Part shown: piece by piece, positions 5,220-5,503 of the stretch
How positions within the stretch are numbered: the stretch's first letter is position 1
Layout of the letters: each line of letters begins with the position of its first letter
Origin: Betaproteobacteria bacterium
GTDB lineage: Bacteria; Pseudomonadota; Gammaproteobacteria; Burkholderiales; SG8-39
Length of the DNA stretch: 5,503 bases
Assembly (NCBI GenBank): GCA_012274205.1
Contig: JAAOZY010000172.1
Coordinates: 1 to 5,503, forward strand
Reading direction: 5' to 3'
Translations under genes and position numbers: made by a program
The notes under the pieces: model-generated
What the model saw: only the letters and a program-made list of their open reading frames with translations
Told to the model about the DNA's origin: nothing
The model's database searches: none

Positions 5220-5503
5220 ATGTACGAGAAATGCCCGAAATGCGGCTATGAAATTCAGCCGGCGGAGCAGCGGCCCGACGCGGGCTGCCCCGCCTGCGGG
5301 CTGGTATTCGCCAAGTACCTGCAGGCGCAGCAGGGCAGGCCGCTGCGCGCGCCGATGGCCGAAGCGGCGCCGGAACGTTCGGCCTTGCGCGAGCGCCTGC
5401 TGTACGTGCCGCAGCGCGTGAGCAGCCTGAACTTCTACGGCCGCTGCGCCGCTTATGCGTTCTGCTTCGTCTGGGGCTGGCGCCTGTACGCGATGGACGT
5501 CGG
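5220..5503 (+). CDS. Zinc-ribbon protein with probable membrane segment (5' part only)
   Basis: An open frame starts at ATG 5220 behind a strong ribosome binding site and runs off the window after 94 codons. Residues 1-33 form a zinc ribbon with two paired cysteines, CPKC (5-8) and CPAC (23-26), followed by GLVFAKYL. A linker rich in Ala, Arg and Glu (about 35-62) leads to VPQRVSSLNFYGRCAAYAF (63-81) and an aromatic hydrophobic stretch to about residue 90 that looks like the first transmembrane helix. The ribbon is therefore probably cytoplasmic. I do not recognise the gene with certainty. From memory, some betaproteobacterial proteins with this beginning continue into a multi-pass domain with an HEAGH-type metalloprotease motif, but nothing in the window can show that. 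It is divergent from ilvE. It is clearly coding, but its function is unknown. Confidence 0.8.
   Translation, partial: MYEKCPKCGYEIQPAEQRPDAGCPACGLVFAKYLQAQQGRPLRAPMAEAAPERSALRERLLYVPQRVSSLNFYGRCAAYAFCFVWGWRLYAMDV

Noticed and set aside
4058..5251. A 397-codon plus-strand open frame opposite ilvE
   Set aside because: It is antisense to the conserved aminotransferase and would run into the start of the zinc-ribbon gene in another frame; no motif is visible.

Overview
This window looks like an ordinary chromosomal housekeeping region of a GC-rich Gram-negative bacterium, most probably a betaproteobacterium. The reasons are a type A RNase P RNA at the left edge, a heptosyltransferase II for lipopolysaccharide core, and the order ilvE – small CHCC zinc-finger protein – waaF. 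From memory that order recurs in Betaproteobacteria; I could not search to confirm it. I see no mobile element, tRNA, CRISPR array, phage gene or clear sign of horizontal transfer.

Layout. Bases 1 to about 221 hold the 3' part of rnpB on the plus strand; its 5' end lies outside the window. A strong GC hairpin (234-263) separates it from a convergent RIO-family kinase gene on the minus strand (267-1118). A divergent intergenic region of about 170 bp (1119-1289) leads to a plus-strand two-gene operon: a circularly permuted GTPase of the RbgA/YlqF family (1290-2180) and, 3 bases later, a DUF1415 protein of unknown function (2184-2759). The DUF1415 gene converges with only a 5-base gap on a minus-strand operon read right to left: ilvE (4073-5110), a 66-residue zinc-finger protein (3873-4073) and waaF (2765-3853). 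A second divergent region (5111-5219) precedes the start of a plus-strand gene for a protein with an N-terminal zinc ribbon and an apparent membrane segment. The window edge cuts that gene off.

How the genes fit together. The left half collects RNA and ribosome functions: RNase P (tRNA 5' maturation), an RbgA-type large-subunit assembly GTPase, and a RIO kinase. RIO kinases act in small-subunit maturation in archaea and eukaryotes, but their bacterial role is unclear. The right half is an apparently co-transcribed unit joining branched-chain amino acid transamination with lipopolysaccharide inner-core synthesis, linked by a small zinc protein.

I did not find a convincing undescribed system. 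The points most worth a second look are a lysine/alanine-rich C-terminal tail of about 39 residues on IlvE, the DUF1415 protein coupled to the GTPase, the two convergent stop codons placed inside one palindrome with an adjoining A/T tract, and the truncated zinc-ribbon membrane protein.
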